A DNA stretch of 64,000 nucleotides from the NCBI GenBank assembly GCA_035651595.1, contig DASRFJ010000138.1, forward strand, positions 11,355 through 75,354. Reading direction: 5' to 3'. Shown here one piece after another: positions 62,224-64,000 of the stretch. The stretch is from JAFARZ01 sp035651595 (GTDB lineage: Bacteria > Actinomycetota > Actinomycetes > Streptosporangiales > Streptosporangiaceae). The translations under genes were made by a program, and so were the position numbers. The notes under the pieces are model-generated. The model searched no databases, was not told where the DNA came from, and saw only the letters and a program-made list of their open reading frames with translations. How positions within the stretch are numbered: position 1 is the first letter of the stretch; each line of letters starts with the position of its first letter.

Positions 62224-62886
62224 GTGCTCAACGGAACAGAATTGCGCGGCGTCATCTTCGACTGGGGTGGCGTGGTGACCACGCCGATCCTGACCACGGT
62301 GCAGGCCTGGATCGAGGCGGATGGCATCGACTGGGAAAGCTACGTGGCCGTGATGCGGCCATGGGTCATGGGCGCCTACGGCGCGGACGGCGTGGGCAAT
62401 CCCGTGCACGCGCTGGAGCGCGGTGAGTGCCCGGTCGCGGAGTTCGAGACCCTGCTCGCGGCCAGGCTGGTGACCACCAGCGGCGGCCCCGTCCCGGCGG
62501 CGGGGCTGCTGAACAGGATGTTCGCCGCCAGCGCCCCGGTGCCCGCGATGTACGACATGATCCGGGCCGCGCGCGGGGCGGGCTTGCGCACCGGGCTGCT
62601 ATCCAATTCCTGGGGATTTGGCGACTATCCGCGGGCCGACTTCCCCGGCCTGTTCGACACCGTCGTCCTATCGGGCGAGGTCGGCATGCGCAAGCCGGAG
62701 CCGGAGATCTTCCGGCACGCGGCCGCCGCGCTCGGCATGTCGCCGCGGGAGTGCGTGTTCATCGACGACGTCGACGTGAACGTCGCCGCGGCGCGGGCCT
62801 GCGGAATGACCGGCGTGCACCATCAGGACCCCGCCAGCACGGTGGCCGCGCTACAGGAACTGCTTGGCCTATCCCTGCTCGCCTGA
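62224..62886 (+). CDS. HAD-superfamily (subfamily IA) hydrolase
   Basis: 220 residues from GTG at 62224. Motif I is VIFDWGGVVTTP: the nucleophile Asp is present, the second position is Gly rather than Asp, as in many actinobacterial members of this branch. Motif II is LLSNSWG, motif III Lys is in EVGMRKPEPEIFRHA, and motif IV is CVFIDDVDVNVAAARA. It is probably a small-molecule phosphatase or dehalogenase-type enzyme; the substrate is unknown. Confidence 0.88.
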   Translation: MLNGTELRGVIFDWGGVVTTPILTTVQAWIEADGIDWESYVAVMRPWVMGAYGADGVGNPVHALERGECPVAEFETLLAARLVTTSGGPVPAAGLLNRMFAASAPVPAMYDMIRAARGAGLRTGLLSNSWGFGDYPRADFPGLFDTVVLSGEVGMRKPEPEIFRHAAAALGMSPRECVFIDDVDVNVAAARACGMTGVHHQDPASTVAALQELLGLSLLA

Positions 62887-62913
62887 CTGGCAACCCGTTG
62901 TAGCCTGCAATCC

Positions 62914-63360
62914 GTGGCGGACTACCCGCATCCGGCCAGCGAGGGCCGTGCCGCGAACATGCGCGCCAACCGCCGGACCGATACCAAGCCCGAAATGGCC
63001 CTGCGCCGCGCGCTGCACAGCCGTGGCTACCGGTACCGCAAGGACTACCGGCTGGATCTGTCCGACGGTCGCCGGGTGCGCCCGGACATCGTGTTCACCG
63101 CGCGCAAGGTCGCGGTCTTCGTGGATGGCTGCTTCTGGCACGCCTGCCCCGAACACGGCTCCAAGCCCAAGAACAACGAGTGGTACTGGTCACCGAAGCT
63201 GCTGCGCAACGTGGAGCGGGACAAGCTGAACAACGAAGCGCTCACCACCGCCGGCTGGACCGTCATCCGCCTCTGGGAGCACACACCGCTCGACGACGCG
63301 ATCGCGACCGTCATCACCGCGCTAGCCGCCACCCGCCGCTCCGTCCCCGGGGCCCTCTGA
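62914..63360 (+). CDS. vsr: Vsr-like very short patch repair endonuclease
   Basis: 148 residues from GTG at 62914. The family core is NRRTDTKPEMALRRALHSRGYRYRKDYRLD, then RPDIVFTARKVAVFVDGCFWHACPEHGS with catalytic Asp and the zinc His and Cys, and NNEWYWSPKLLRNVERDK. Vsr enzymes nick T:G mismatches that arise by deamination at Dcm-type methylated sites. No cytosine methylase gene is beside it, so it is an orphan in this window. It follows the HAD gene by 27 bp. Confidence 0.9.
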   Translation: MADYPHPASEGRAANMRANRRTDTKPEMALRRALHSRGYRYRKDYRLDLSDGRRVRPDIVFTARKVAVFVDGCFWHACPEHGSKPKNNEWYWSPKLLRNVERDKLNNEALTTAGWTVIRLWEHTPLDDAIATVITALAATRRSVPGAL

Positions 63361-63464
63361 CCCAGCCGAAATCGGGGAGCGGGTGTCACGCCGCCGCTCG
63401 TGGTTCCGGGCAGCGTCGCGCCGTGCGCGCCAAGCGGCCAGCGTGTGGCAGACTCTTGGGCACC

Positions 63465-63956
63465 ATGCGCGTATATGTGCCCTCGACGATCCCCGGGCTG
63501 GCCGCGATTCTGCGGGTCGGCCAGGTCCGGGCGGGTATGGCGTACGCGGTGACGCCGGCGCTGCGCGAGGCGTACGCCAGCGGCGACACCGAAGAGCTTG
63601 AGTACGTCGCCCTCATCGCGGCGGCCCGCGCTTCGCTGCGCTTGCTCGCCGACGATCCCGAGGCGCCGCCGCGCCGCGTGGTACTCGCCGCCGACGTCTA
63701 CGACGACCGGGTGAGCTGGACCGCCGAGCCGGACGCCGACCCCGCCAGCGTCACCGTCACCGCCCCGATCCCCACCTCCAAACTGGTCTCCGGCCACATC
63801 GATGACCTCCAGGCCGCCCAGGACATCCAGCAGGCGGTAGCCGCCCTCCCCGCCGCCGACGCCGGCGACCTGGATGCCGAGTTCGAAGTCGACCAGGCCG
63901 AAGGCCACGAACTCGGCTGGTACGCCACCCAAGAACTCGAAGACCAAATCCGCTAA
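63465..63956 (+). CDS. DUF6912-like actinobacterial protein
   Basis: 163 residues from ATG at 63465. It starts RVYVPSTIPGLAAILRVGQ, continues VTPALREAYASGDTEELEYVALIAAARASLRLL, and has RRVVLAADVYDDRVSWTAEPD. The acidic tail ends EGHELGWYATQELEDQI. I recognise this as the small actinobacterial family found near secA and HAD genes, without known function. Only 44 bases follow to the window edge. Confidence 0.8.
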   Translation: MRVYVPSTIPGLAAILRVGQVRAGMAYAVTPALREAYASGDTEELEYVALIAAARASLRLLADDPEAPPRRVVLAADVYDDRVSWTAEPDADPASVTVTAPIPTSKLVSGHIDDLQAAQDIQQAVAALPAADAGDLDAEFEVDQAEGHELGWYATQELEDQIR

Positions 63957-64000
63957 CCGCACCCGCGCCGCCGAAAACCCTCGGCGCGTGTCGTGCCGGT

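Overview
The window is a high-GC chromosomal segment from a filamentous-type actinobacterium. This follows from the WhiB regulator, the MtrAB-LpqB cell-envelope system, coenzyme F420 biosynthesis (fbiA, fbiB and a fused fbiC), an actinobacterial SpoIIM/DUF58/MoxR/DUF4350/DUF4129 cluster, a DUF5719/GT2 pair and the gene order around secA. The layout resembles the Rv3255c-Rv3262 and mtrA-secA neighbourhoods of Mycobacterium and the SCO3005-SCO3037 neighbourhood of Streptomyces. The mix of features suggests a Streptosporangiales-like organism, but the species cannot be fixed from the sequence alone. No rRNA, tRNA, CRISPR or prophage was recognised.

Region by region: 1-4485 is a gene-sparse stretch with a secreted hydrolase cut by the window edge, a DUF1707 membrane protein and a ferredoxin-reductase-like flavoprotein. 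It also carries a 47-bp miniature transposon. 4486-9978 holds a class-I-like flavoprotein disulfide reductase, a Lon-like PDZ protease, MoaE, an SDR epimerase and a DUF2342 metalloprotease. 10100-19583 holds a methyltransferase, a GT4 glycosyltransferase, a GDP-mannose-type nucleotidyltransferase, an AlkA-like glycosylase and then fbiC facing fbiBA. 19838-31126 is the WhiB / cell-envelope sugar block: whiB, a giant GT2 membrane protein, DUF5719, a degenerate zincin, DUF3499, phosphomannomutase, a Trm112-like protein, an SIS isomerase and a CDF transporter. The last four are tightly spaced or translationally coupled.

31274-33131 is a complete ISAzo13-type insertion sequence. 33297-43444 holds a MerR regulator, S-adenosylhomocysteine hydrolase followed by a divergent short paralogue, an aminoglycoside-phosphotransferase-like pseudokinase, an amino-acid permease, a small antitoxin-like protein, a GT87-like membrane protein, Ung, DUF72 and RDD proteins. 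43467-49838 is the SpoIIM / DUF58 / MoxR / DUF4350 / DUF4129 / membrane-protein cluster. 49972-63956 holds mtrA-mtrB-lpqB, long-form hpf, a NarL-type response regulator, an AlkX/YcaQ-like protein, secA, an Rv3235-like protein, a HAD hydrolase, an orphan vsr endonuclease and a DUF6912-like protein.

Several signals are not explained by ordinary genes. Three groups of dispersed palindromic repeats sit mostly between converging genes. The 47-bp element has the same terminal repeats as the full IS 30 kb away, and both are flanked by the same 4-bp target (GATT/AATC). Several enzyme homologues have lost catalytic residues: the second SAH hydrolase, the APH-like protein, the zincin and the flavoprotein. 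The spoIIM reading frame has no stop where the domain ends and stays open for 1.25 kb antisense to the DUF58 gene.
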